DNA from: Rhizobium gallicum bv. gallicum R602sp
Lineage (GTDB): Bacteria; Pseudomonadota; Alphaproteobacteria; Rhizobiales; Rhizobiaceae
Length of the DNA stretch: 64,000 bases
Direction: 5' to 3'
Assembly: GCF_000816845.1 (NCBI RefSeq)
Contig: NZ_CP006878.1
Coordinates: 124,001 to 188,000, forward strand
Shown: piece after piece, positions 46,801 through 55,140 of the stretch
Layout of the letters: every line of letters begins with the position of its first letter
Position numbering within the stretch: the stretch's first letter is position 1
Made by a program: the position numbers and the translations under genes
The notes under the pieces: model-generated
Database searches by the model: none
Told to the model about the DNA's origin: nothing
What the model saw: the letters and a program-made list of their open reading frames with translations, nothing else

Positions 46801-47442
46801 ATGCAAAAAATGAATAACGCGGCAGCCGGAGAAATCGTAGTCTCCATGGCAAGAGCGATCATCGATAACCGCGCCTACCTCAGCGAGATCGACGGCAAGA
46901 TTGGCGACGGCGATCACGGAATAAATATGGCGAAAGGTTTCGGTTTAGTGGCCGACCGGATACGCGGCAAGGAGCTATCGCTCGCAAAAGCGCTTGAGAC
47001 CCTCGGAACAGTCCTGATGACCGAGATCGGCGGATCTATGGGTCCGCTTTACGGTGTGATGTTCACCGAGTTTGCCCAGCAGATCGATCAGGTCGACCTG
47101 ATCGACAACAAGACGTTCAGCCGAATGCTGCATGCTGGCTTGACGGGTATTCAAGAAATTGGTTCGGCCAAAGTCGGCGACAAGACATTGCTTGACACGT
47201 TGGTGCCTGCTGTTGAAGCTTTTGACAAAGCGACATCAGAAGGAAAATCCTTTGACGAGGCATTGGAACTCCTCGTTGCGGCAGCCGAAAGTGGCCGCGA
47301 TTCGACGGTGAACTTGATCGCGCGGATCGGCCGAGCCAGCAGGCTGGGCGAACGATCGCTCGGCGTGCTGGATGCTGGTGCGACGTCTTGCGCGCTGATC
47401 CTCAAGGAGTTGTCTGAGGGAACCCGTGATAGGCTTCAATAG
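46801..47442 (+). CDS. dhaL: Dihydroxyacetone kinase-type subunit DhaL (213 aa)
   Basis: This is the nucleotide-binding subunit. The Mg-nucleotide aspartates are in KIGDGDHGINMAKG near residue 37, GGSMGPLYG is near 77, GSAKVGDKTLLD near 120 and GRASRLGERSLGVLDAGATS near 178. The start follows AAGGAGGGAAC 10 bp after dhaK. It is complete. It should phosphorylate the ketose held by DhaK, using ATP if no DhaM is present elsewhere. Confidence 0.92.
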   Translation: MQKMNNAAAGEIVVSMARAIIDNRAYLSEIDGKIGDGDHGINMAKGFGLVADRIRGKELSLAKALETLGTVLMTEIGGSMGPLYGVMFTEFAQQIDQVDLIDNKTFSRMLHAGLTGIQEIGSAKVGDKTLLDTLVPAVEAFDKATSEGKSFDEALELLVAAAESGRDSTVNLIARIGRASRLGERSLGVLDAGATSCALILKELSEGTRDRLQ

Positions 47443-48099
47443 TGTCATCGCTTCTTGAGCGTGATCATAGTGAGAACCGAAGTGATGCCGAGCTTAAAGG
47501 GAAGCCAATCCAGAGTGCCGCTCGGTTATTGATGTGAAACGCGCCGCGATAGAAATCCGGCAACACTCCTCCGTGTGCCGCCCGAGGGTGGACACCCGCT
47601 TTCGCGGCCATCCGGGAATCCAATTTAGCGGACAGATTGGGTCGGCGGCGAACTATGCATTCGGTCTCCGGGCACCATCGCTCTCGCTTGCAGGGTCGGG
47701 TTCCGCAAACCGCGAAAGGCACGACTCATCGGAACTTAGGCGGTGCCACGACTGAAGCTGACGCGACATTCGGTCACGCGGCGACGCAGAGTCCTTCGCT
47801 CAGCCAACACCTGACCCACTAAATCGAAGACACGAGTAAGCGGCCTGCGGGGAGCGACGACCTGGCACGAAGCTCGAAAATCGTGCGTCAAACGGTGGCC
47901 CAAACGGAAGCAAGCCAATCCCGCTCTTACCGATGGCGTCCTGGCCCGGTTCCGGATCTTCCACGATCAACCCATAAAGGGTCCGCTAGCAAGCTGCGGC
48001 CGCTCCCGCTTCGCGTCGCGCGGTGATCGCGCCCGCGCCCCGTGCCTCTTGAGGAGCCATCGAGCGGGAATTGGCCCGCTCCCGAAGGAGGCCTCTCAA
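47443..48099. other. Gene-free junction between catabolic region and plasmid backbone block
   Basis: I see no supported gene in 657 bp. Near its right end, a hairpin (GAGCGGG and CCCGCTC, 48062-48081) precedes the ribosome binding site of the next small gene. Codon use and base composition become more GC-rich to the right. Confidence 0.4.
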
Positions 48100-48276
48100 A
48101 TGTCGCACGATCTCTCTCTCGCCCAGTCACACGCCTTCCAGCTCTCCCGTGACCTCATGGTCCCGGTCACCCTCTTCGAGGTTGACGGCGAATATGGCGT
48201 CCTGCCTTCCGACGAGATCGATGCCGACGACGATCTGGCGATCGTGCATGAGTACATGCCATGGCCGGCTCATTGA
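48100..48276 (+). CDS. Small acidic conserved protein (58 aa)
   Basis: The ATG at 48100 follows CGAAGGAGGCC with good spacing. The product (MSHDLSLAQSHAFQL, then TLFEVDGEYGVLPSDEIDAD) is acidic, without membrane segments. Proteins of this type occur on rhizobial plasmids; no function is known to me. Its stop codon lies within a perfect 9-bp palindrome (48264-48282). Confidence 0.65.
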   Translation: MSHDLSLAQSHAFQLSRDLMVPVTLFEVDGEYGVLPSDEIDADDDLAIVHEYMPWPAH

Positions 48277-48282
48277 GCCGGC
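48264..48282. repeat. Perfect 9-bp palindrome over the stop of the small gene
   Basis: GCCGGCTCA and TGAGCCGGC with a single central T. It is followed at 48296-48321 by a second hairpin (CCCTTGCG and CGCAAGGG). Together they may end the small transcript or protect it. Confidence 0.6.
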
Positions 48283-48476
48283 GCCGCCTGGCTGCCCCTT
48301 GCGAGCGGCAAGCCGCAAGGGAAGCTTCGCCGCTGCCAATGTCAGCTTGCATGATCCGACAATTGCGCGCCCGCGCCCTTGCAGTCTTTGCTCTGCGGGG
48401 CCTGCCGGAAGGTGTCCGTGAACCGACGGGCAAGGAAGGGCTATGGAGGCCGATCGCCGGGCGATCGGAAGGAAAA

Positions 48477-49508
48477 ATGAAGAGAAGAGAAATAGAAGCG
48501 TTGCGCGAGCAGGTCAGATGTGCGGCGGTGCTTGAGCATGCCGGGTTTGCAATAGACGCGAAGGAAAGCACACGGCGGGCAGTCAAATTCCGCCGCGGCG
48601 GTGAGATCATCATCGTCATCTATGAAGGGCGTGGTTGGTTCGATCCTCTTTCCGAGGCGAAGGGCGATGTGTTCCGGCTCGTAGAGCATCTCGATCGGGT
48701 CGGTTTTCTCGAAGGCGCAGAACGGGTCGCGGCTCTGGTCGGTTTTCAGATCACGGAGCCGGAATGGCGGGCGGCGAAACATGGCGAGAGATCTGACCTC
48801 TCTCTTCCCGATCGTTGGCAGTCCCGCCGGCATCCCTGGCCGCGTTCCGCGTCATGGCGATACCTCAATCGCGAGCGCCGCCTGCCAGCGAACGTGCTGC
48901 GAACGGCGATCAAAAGCGATCTCTTGCGCGAAGGTCCGCAAGGCAGCATGTGGGCGCTGCACCGGGACCAGGCCGGGGTTTTGACCGGCTGGGAAGCGCG
49001 GGGTCCGCTATACCGGGGTTTTGCATCCGGGGGAACCAAGGTTCTTTTCCGCTTTGGTTCGGACAGCGCTTCGCGCCTGGCCGTCACGGAAGCCGCGATC
49101 GATGCCATGACCCTCGCAGCGATCGAAGGTTTGCGAGAGGGCACGCTTTATCTCAGCACTGGCGGTGGATGGTCGCCGACCACCGAGGCAGCCTTGGAGG
49201 AGTTGGCTACGAAGCCTGGCGTCCAGTTGGTTGCGGCGACGGACGCCAATCCGCAGGGCGACATGTTTGCCGAACGGCTGCGGACGCTTGCCGATGATGT
49301 CGGCTGCGACTGGACGCGACTTCGGCCGCCCGAGGAGGATTGGAACGAGTCCCTGAAGATCATGGAAAGGGAAAAGAGGGAAAGGACGGAAGGAGGAGGC
49401 GTGCCGCATGCGCGCGGTCCGCGTCAAGGGAAGCTTCGCCCGGCGGAGCCGGCCCTTGACGCGGACGGTCGCGATGCCGGCGGCAGCCAAGGGGTCATGA
49501 AGGACTGA
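48477..49508 (+). CDS. DUF3991/TOPRIM-domain plasmid protein (343 aa)
   Basis: This looks like a primase-like TOPRIM protein common on rhizobial plasmids. I chose the ATG at 48477 after CGGAAGGAAA; the frame is open upstream. The N-terminal region (residues 1-100) has a CHC2-like helix-strand layout without the zinc cysteines (RCAAVLEHAGFAIDAKES, then FDPLSEAKGDVFRLVEHLD). The middle contains WRYLNRERRLP and the DUF3991 fold, and the TOPRIM core is LAVTEAAIDAMTLAAIEG with the conserved Glu and a later VAATDANPQGD aspartate pair. The role in replication or conjugation is inferred from the family. The 3' end carries a long inverted repeat (49417-49466). Confidence 0.82.
   Translation: MKRREIEALREQVRCAAVLEHAGFAIDAKESTRRAVKFRRGGEIIIVIYEGRGWFDPLSEAKGDVFRLVEHLDRVGFLEGAERVAALVGFQITEPEWRAAKHGERSDLSLPDRWQSRRHPWPRSASWRYLNRERRLPANVLRTAIKSDLLREGPQGSMWALHRDQAGVLTGWEARGPLYRGFASGGTKVLFRFGSDSASRLAVTEAAIDAMTLAAIEGLREGTLYLSTGGGWSPTTEAALEELATKPGVQLVAATDANPQGDMFAERLRTLADDVGCDWTRLRPPEEDWNESLKIMEREKRERTEGGGVPHARGPRQGKLRPAEPALDADGRDAGGSQGVMKD
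49417..49466. repeat. Perfect 14-bp inverted repeat at the 3' end of the TOPRIM gene
   Basis: GTCCGCGTCAAGGG (49417-49430) and CCCTTGACGCGGAC (49453-49466) are exact complements; the 22-base loop has its own small stem (CCGGC/GCCGG). The loop side contains CAAGGGAAGCTTCGCC, which also occurs at 48316-48331. Confidence 0.75.
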
Positions 49509-49572
49509 AGAGGAAGGCAAGGTCGAGAGGACAGTGCCACGCTTCGGCCCGAAACCTCCGAAGGAGCTGCAG

Positions 49573-50178
49573 ATGAACCCCTCTCCCGCAATCCAAAAAG
49601 TCTTCCAGGGCGTCGCAAGCCGACCGCAGATGTTCCGCATGTTTGACCGTCATCTCCAGCGGCCCAACCGCTGGGAAGACCACGCGATGCCGCTCTATGC
49701 GGGCGAATGGTTCGAGATCGACGAAGACGGGCACGACTACATGTTCGAAATCCTGCCGCCGCTTTGGATCCGCGGCTCTATGTTCGCGATGCGCGAGTTC
49801 CTGACCGGCTCGGTGACCTCAGTGTTCTTCGCACTCCGGATCGACGAGGCGATCCGCTATTTCCACGGCTATTGCGACCTGTCCGATCCCTCGTCCGTCG
49901 AGACCATGCGCCTTGCAATTATCGAGCGCGAGAGCCGGCCGGTCCGGGCCATGACGCGCGAAGAGCGCCTCGAGCATATCTGGAGCAGCACGGCGGACGA
50001 CTATCGCGGCTATGCGGGCGAGCGCTGGCCGGAGGCCTCACGCGGCAAGCGCACCGTGATGTTATACGGCGGCAAAGACGGCACTGTTCTGAAGCTGCTG
50101 GAAGATCTCAGCGACGACGAGATCGCCGCCAAACTGCCGGTACAACTGCGCCACCTCCGCTCGCCGATTGCGGCTTGA
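49573..50178 (+). CDS. DUF1419-type conserved plasmid protein (201 aa)
   Basis: The ATG at 49573 follows GAAGGAGCTGC. The product is soluble; recognisable segments are FDRHLQRPNRWEDHAMPLYA, GEWFEIDEDGHDYMFEILPP and FLTGSVTSVFFAL. Proteins of this kind are widespread on rhizobial plasmids next to the TOPRIM and helicase genes. No function is known. There is no sign of damage. Confidence 0.75.
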   Translation: MNPSPAIQKVFQGVASRPQMFRMFDRHLQRPNRWEDHAMPLYAGEWFEIDEDGHDYMFEILPPLWIRGSMFAMREFLTGSVTSVFFALRIDEAIRYFHGYCDLSDPSSVETMRLAIIERESRPVRAMTREERLEHIWSSTADDYRGYAGERWPEASRGKRTVMLYGGKDGTVLKLLEDLSDDEIAAKLPVQLRHLRSPIAA

Positions 50179-50323
50179 GAGTTTCCGTTTGCATCCGTGC
50201 GCGAAGCAATCGCGCTCGGCCCACGATCGCGGCGCAGCCCATGCTGGCGGCCTCTCCACCCCTTCGCGTTCCTCGACTGCCCCTTGCGGCAGATCGATGA
50301 CGCTCGTTCACAAGGACTTTTCG

Positions 50324-50428
50324 ATGAGCAACGACCCCTTCACCCTCGATATGTTTGATAGCAGCGCTATGTCATCAGGACTCGGTCTTGGCGTAACCGC
50401 GTTCGGTGCTTTTGGTCCGCCGACCTGA
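50324..50428 (+). pseudogene. Start fragment of the methylase-helicase gene, cut off by internal deletion
   Basis: An ATG at 50324 opens MSNDPFTLDMFDSSAM and SSGLGLGVTAFGAF, which reads like the beginning of a large plasmid methylase-helicase. After 34 codons the frame stops at 50428, and the next frame at 50422 starts directly with the far end of an N6-adenine methylase domain (DLIAAIRLPEGSF). The segment in between, which should hold the SAM-binding and NPPY motifs, is missing. Confidence 0.6.
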
Positions 50429-50484
50429 TCGCCGCGATTCGACTGCCCGAAGGCAGTTTTCGGCGTGACGCCGGCACGGACGTC

Positions 50485-53400
50485 GTGGTCGACATCCTCT
50501 TCTTCCGCAAGCGCAAGACGGGCGAGCCCGAAGGCGACCTTTCGTGGCTCGACCTGGAGGACGTCCGGCCGGCTGTCGAGGACGAGGGGGTGATCCGCGT
50601 GAACCGCTGGTTCGCGCAGCATCCAGAGTTCGTGCTCGGCGGTCATGCCCTCACCTCCGGCCCGTTAGGGGAGACCTATACGTGCCGGCCACGAGCCGGC
50701 GAGGAGCTCGACGCGTCGCTGACGGCAGCCGTCGCGCTTCTTCCGGAAGGCCTTTATGACGGCGAGCCGACGGCCATCGACATCGATCTGGAGGACGAAC
50801 TTGCCGAGATCGTCGATCTCCGCCCCGACAACGCCAAGGTGCGCGAAGGCAGCTATTTTGTCGACGTCAGACATGGTCTCATGCAGGTCGTCGGCGGCGT
50901 GCCTGTTCCGGTTCATGTGCGCAAGGCCCGCAGTGGCGAGGGAATTTCCGAAAAGCATGTCCGGATCATTTGCAAACTGATCCCGATCCGCGATGCCGTG
51001 CGCGAGGTCCTGAAAGCCCAGGAACTGGACCGGCCGTGGCGGGACTGCCAAGTGCGGCTGCGTATCGCCTGGTCGAGCTTCGTTCGTGATTTTGGCCCGA
51101 TCAACCACACGACGGTTTCGATCATCGAAGATGATATGACGGGCGAGGTTCGTGAAACCCATCGCCAGCCCAACCTGCAGCCCTTTCGTGATGATCCAGA
51201 TTGCTGGTTGGTCGCCTCCATCGAGGACTATGACCTCGAAACCGACACCGCCAGGCCCGGGCCGATTTTCTCCGAACGCGTCATCGCGCCCCCTTCCCCG
51301 CCCGTCATCGCCTCCGCCGCCGATGCCTTGGCCGTGGTCCTCAACGAGCGCGGACGCATCGATCTCGATCATATCGCCGAGCTTTTGCATTGCGACACGG
51401 ATGCGGTTCTCGATGCGCTCGGCGACACAATCTTCTGCGATCCCGCCTACGGCTCTTGGCAGACCTCCGATGCTTATCTCTCCGGCGCCGTGCGCACTAA
51501 GCTTGGGATTGCGGAAGCCGCGGCTGGTCTCGATGCCGCCTATGAGCGAAACGTCCGTGCGCTTCAGGCGGTGCAGCCCGCCGACCTTCGCCCTTCTGAC
51601 ATCACCGCTCGGCTGGGTGCTCCCTGGATTCCGGCTGCTGATATCGTCGACTTCGTCCACGAGACCATGGGTGCCGAGATCAGGATCCATCACATGCCGG
51701 AACTCGGCTCATGGACAGTCGAGGCGCGGCAACTTGGATGGACGGCGGCCGGCACATCCGAATGGGGCACCGACCGACGCCACGCCGGCGAGTTGCTTGC
51801 CGATGCGCTGAACAGCCGCGTGCCGCAGATCTTCGACGTCGTCAAGGATACCGACGCCGAGCGGCGGGTGCTGAACGTCGTCGATACTGAGGCGGCTCGC
51901 GACAAGCTGCAGAAGATCAAACAGGCTTTTCAGAACTGGGTGTGGACCGATCCTGATCGCACCGACCGGCTGGCGCGGGTCTATAACGATCGCTTCAACA
52001 ATATCGCGCCAAGAAAGTTCGACGGCTCGCATCTCAAACTTCCCGGCGCCTCTGCCGCCTTTGTTCTTTATGGGCATCAGAAGCGTGGCATCTGGCGCAT
52101 CATCTCGTCGGGCTCGACCTATCTCGCCCACGCTGTCGGCGCCGGCAAGACCATGACGATGGCGGCCGCGATCATGGAACAGCGTCGGCTCGGGCTGATT
52201 GCCAAGGCGATGCTGGTTGTCCCGGGACATTGCCTGGCTCAGGCGGCGCGCGAGTTTCTCGCGCTCTATCCGAACGCCCGCATCCTCGTCGCCGACGAGA
52301 CCAACTTCACCAAGGACAAACGCGCTCGTTTCCTGTCGCGGGCGGCAACGGCGACCTGGGATGCGATCATCATCACCCACTCGGCATTCCGGTTCATCGC
52401 CGTGCCGTCGGCGTTCGAACAGCAGATGATCCAGGATGAGCTGGAGCTCTACGAGGAGCTGCTGACCAAGGTCGACAGCGAGGACCGTGTCTCCCGCAAG
52501 CGTCTCGAGCGGCTCAAGGAAGGGCTCAAGGAACGACTGGAGGCGCTTTCCACCCGCAAGGACGATCTGTTGACCATTTCCGAAATCGGCGTCGACCAGA
52601 TTATCGTCGACGAGGCGCAGGAATTCCGCAAGCTTTCCTTCGCCACCAACATGTCGACCCTGAAAGGCATCGATCCGAACGGTTCGCAGCGTGCCTGGGA
52701 CCTCTATGTCAAGTCTCGCTTCATCGAGACGAGGAACCCCGGCCGCGCTTTGGTTCTCGCCTCCGGCACGCCGATCACCAACACGCTCGGGGAGATGTTC
52801 TCGGTCCAAAGGCTGCTCGGGTCCGACGCTTTGCGCGAGCGCGGGCTGCATGAGTTCGACGCCTGGGCCTCGACCTTCGGTGACACGACGACGGAACTCG
52901 AGATCCAGCCATCAGGCAAATACAAGCCCGTCAGCCGTTTCGCGAGCTTCGTCAACGTGCCGGAACTGATCGCCATGTTTCGGTCCTTCGCCGATGTGGT
53001 GATGCCCGAGGATCTCCGCGACTACGTCAGGGTGCCTGATCTCTCGACCGGCCGGCGGCAGATCCTGACGGCCAAGCCGACGCAGGCGTTCAAGGATTAC
53101 CAGACGATCCTCGACGCCCGTATCAAGGCGATCGAGATGCGCGAGGGACCGGCGCAGCCCGGCGACGACATCCTGCTCTCCGTCATCACCGATGGTCGCC
53201 ATGCGGCAATCGATCTCCGCCTGATCGACGCGGATAATGACAACGAGCCCGACAACAAGCTCAACCTGCTGGTCCAGAATACCTTCCGCATCTGGCAGGA
53301 GACGTCGCAAAGGACGTATCTCCAGCCCGACGGCAAGCCTTTCGATCTGCCGGGTGCGGCGCAGATGATCTTTTCGGATCTCGGCACCATTAATGTCGAG

Positions 53401-54561
53401 AAGAGCCGCGGTTTTTCCGCCTATCGCTGGATCAGGGACGAGCTCGTCCGCCTGGGCGTTCCGGCCTCCGAAATCGCCTTCATGCAGGACTACAAGAAGA
53501 CCGAGGCCAAGCAGCGCCTGTTTGGCGACGTCCGCGCCGGCAGGATCCGTTTCCTGATCGGCTCGTCTGATACGATGGGCACCGGCGTCAATGCCCAACT
53601 CCGTCTCAAGGCGCTGCATCATCTCGACGTCCCATGGCTGCCCTCGCAGATCAAGCAGCGCGAGGGCCGGATCGTGCGTCAGGGCAACCAGCATGACGAA
53701 GTCGATATTTTCGCCTACGCCACCCAGGGCTCCCTCGACGCCTCGATGTGGCAGAACAACGAACGCAAGGCCCGCTTTATCGCGGCCGCCTTGTCCGGCG
53801 ACACCTCGATCCGGCGGCTGGAAGATCTAGGCGAAGGGGCGGCCAATCAGTTCGCTATGGCGAAGGCGATTGCGAGTGGCGACGAACGCCTGATGCAGAA
53901 GGCAGGGCTGGAAGCCGATATCGCTCGCCTCGAACGGCTGCGTGCCGCCCATGACGACGATCAATATGCGGTGCGCCGGCAGATCCGCGACGCGGAACGC
54001 GATATCGAGATCTCGGTGCGACGGATTGCGGAAATCGGCACGGACATCGAGCGCCTGGTTCCGACTGCGGCCGAAGCCTTCGCCATGACTGTCGTCGATG
54101 AGGCTTTCAACGAACGGAAAGCAGCCGGTCGCGCCTTGATGAGGGAAATTCTCACCCTTGTTCAGCTCCAGCAGGAAGACGATAGCGTCATCGTCTCGAT
54201 CGGAGGCTTCGACCTCGTCTATTCCGGCGAGCGGTTCGGCAGGGACGATGGGTATCGCTACACGACCCTTCTCCAGCGCACCGGAGCGGATTACGAGATC
54301 GATTTGCCGGTGACCGTGACCCCGGTCGGCGCCATCTCCCGCCTCGAGCACGCGCTCGGTGGTTTTGACGAGGAGCGGGAACGCTATCGCCATCGCCTGC
54401 ATGACGCCCAGCGGCGTCTCGCCTCCTACCGCTCGCGCGAGGGCGGCCTTTTTGCGTTTTCCGAAGAACTCGCCGACAAGCGCCGGCAGCTACGGGACGT
54501 CGATGAGGCATTGGCAGCCGTGGCACGCGAGAAGAACTTATCCGCCTCGGAAGCGGCCTGA
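50485..54561 (+). CDS. DarB-like SNF2/DEAD helicase, methylase part deleted (about 1358 aa left)
   Basis: This is the large C-terminal part of a plasmid methylase-helicase fusion, like phage P1 DarB, which protects incoming DNA from restriction. The frame is open from 50362; the GTG at 50485 is only a formal start without a ribosome binding site. The last strand of the lost methylase reads VVVDILFFRKRKTGEPEGDL. Helicase motifs follow: Walker A VGAGKTMTMAAAIME (near residue 551), DEAQEF (709), SGTPITNT (758) and motif VI QREGRIVRQGNQHDEVDIF (1057). The C-terminal 250 residues form a coiled coil (AGLEADIARLERLRAAHDDD). With the methylase and the true start out of frame, the protein may be silent or act only as a helicase. 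Confidence 0.85.
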   Translation: MVDILFFRKRKTGEPEGDLSWLDLEDVRPAVEDEGVIRVNRWFAQHPEFVLGGHALTSGPLGETYTCRPRAGEELDASLTAAVALLPEGLYDGEPTAIDIDLEDELAEIVDLRPDNAKVREGSYFVDVRHGLMQVVGGVPVPVHVRKARSGEGISEKHVRIICKLIPIRDAVREVLKAQELDRPWRDCQVRLRIAWSSFVRDFGPINHTTVSIIEDDMTGEVRETHRQPNLQPFRDDPDCWLVASIEDYDLETDTARPGPIFSERVIAPPSPPVIASAADALAVVLNERGRIDLDHIAELLHCDTDAVLDALGDTIFCDPAYGSWQTSDAYLSGAVRTKLGIAEAAAGLDAAYERNVRALQAVQPADLRPSDITARLGAPWIPAADIVDFVHETMGAEIRIHHMPELGSWTVEARQLGWTAAGTSEWGTDRRHAGELLADALNSRVPQIFDVVKDTDAERRVLNVVDTEAARDKLQKIKQAFQNWVWTDPDRTDRLARVYNDRFNNIAPRKFDGSHLKLPGASAAFVLYGHQKRGIWRIISSGSTYLAHAVGAGKTMTMAAAIMEQRRLGLIAKAMLVVPGHCLAQAAREFLALYPNARILVADETNFTKDKRARFLSRAATATWDAIIITHSAFRFIAVPSAFEQQMIQDELELYEELLTKVDSEDRVSRKRLERLKEGLKERLEALSTRKDDLLTISEIGVDQIIVDEAQEFRKLSFATNMSTLKGIDPNGSQRAWDLYVKSRFIETRNPGRALVLASGTPITNTLGEMFSVQRLLGSDALRERGLHEFDAWASTFGDTTTELEIQPSGKYKPVSRFASFVNVPELIAMFRSFADVVMPEDLRDYVRVPDLSTGRRQILTAKPTQAFKDYQTILDARIKAIEMREGPAQPGDDILLSVITDGRHAAIDLRLIDADNDNEPDNKLNLLVQNTFRIWQETSQRTYLQPDGKPFDLPGAAQMIFSDLGTINVEKSRGFSAYRWIRDELVRLGVPASEIAFMQDYKKTEAKQRLFGDVRAGRIRFLIGSSDTMGTGVNAQLRLKALHHLDVPWLPSQIKQREGRIVRQGNQHDEVDIFAYATQGSLDASMWQNNERKARFIAAALSGDTSIRRLEDLGEGAANQFAMAKAIASGDERLMQKAGLEADIARLERLRAAHDDDQYAVRRQIRDAERDIEISVRRIAEIGTDIERLVPTAAEAFAMTVVDEAFNERKAAGRALMREILTLVQLQQEDDSVIVSIGGFDLVYSGERFGRDDGYRYTTLLQRTGADYEIDLPVTVTPVGAISRLEHALGGFDEERERYRHRLHDAQRRLASYRSREGGLFAFSEELADKRRQLRDVDEALAAVAREKNLSASEAA

Positions 54562-54759
54562 GGTCCGATGCCATGCCGGACCTCCGTCCGCTCTGGTTTT
54601 GGAAGCACTGCAGCATCCACATAGCTGCAGTGCACAAAAAGTGTTTCCAAGTGCTCAAAAATCGAGCATAACGCACACAGCTGATGCATATGGCGGCTTT
54701 CCTCCCAGTTCCGCCGCAGCAGCTGTTCCCCTCTGGAGGTTATTGACCTTCACACTTTC

Positions 54760-54791
54760 ATGGGCCGCGGTTTCCGCTGGCCCATTTTTTT
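54760..54791 (+). terminator. Intrinsic terminator downstream of the helicase gene
   Basis: ATGGGCC-GCGG pairs with CCGC-GGCCCAT (one bulged T), followed by seven T. It lies in the 579-bp gap 54562-55140. The same gap holds a small stem GGGCT/AGCCC (54986-54998); otherwise I see no gene there. Confidence 0.8.
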
Positions 54792-55140
54792 GTCTCCCAT
54801 CTTACCCCAATCGACATCCCGTCGCGCGCAAGCCGATGCGTTTTGCACCGGCGCGTCAGCCGCCGAAATGAAGGCAAGTAAGGAAGGAAAGAAGGCAGAG
54901 GGAGGTGAACCGGTCGCAGAGCAGTCCGCCGGTTGCCGCTGACGCTCAACCGCGCCGCTCGCAATCCCGGCCACTCGTCTTCGCAGGGCTACGAGCCCCG
55001 CTTATCCTTCGTGACAGGAATGCTCGGCCGCAGTTGCACCCGACCGCCCGCTCCGCGGTCCGGGAGATGTCTTCGGAGAGATGAAGACGCGAGAAGGACA
55101 GGCAGAGGGCCGTGTCCAAATCCCCGAGAAGGAGCATCCC

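Noticed and set aside
51709..52851. Minus-strand open frame of 380 codons inside the helicase gene
   Set aside because: Antisense shadow; all helicase motifs are on the plus strand.
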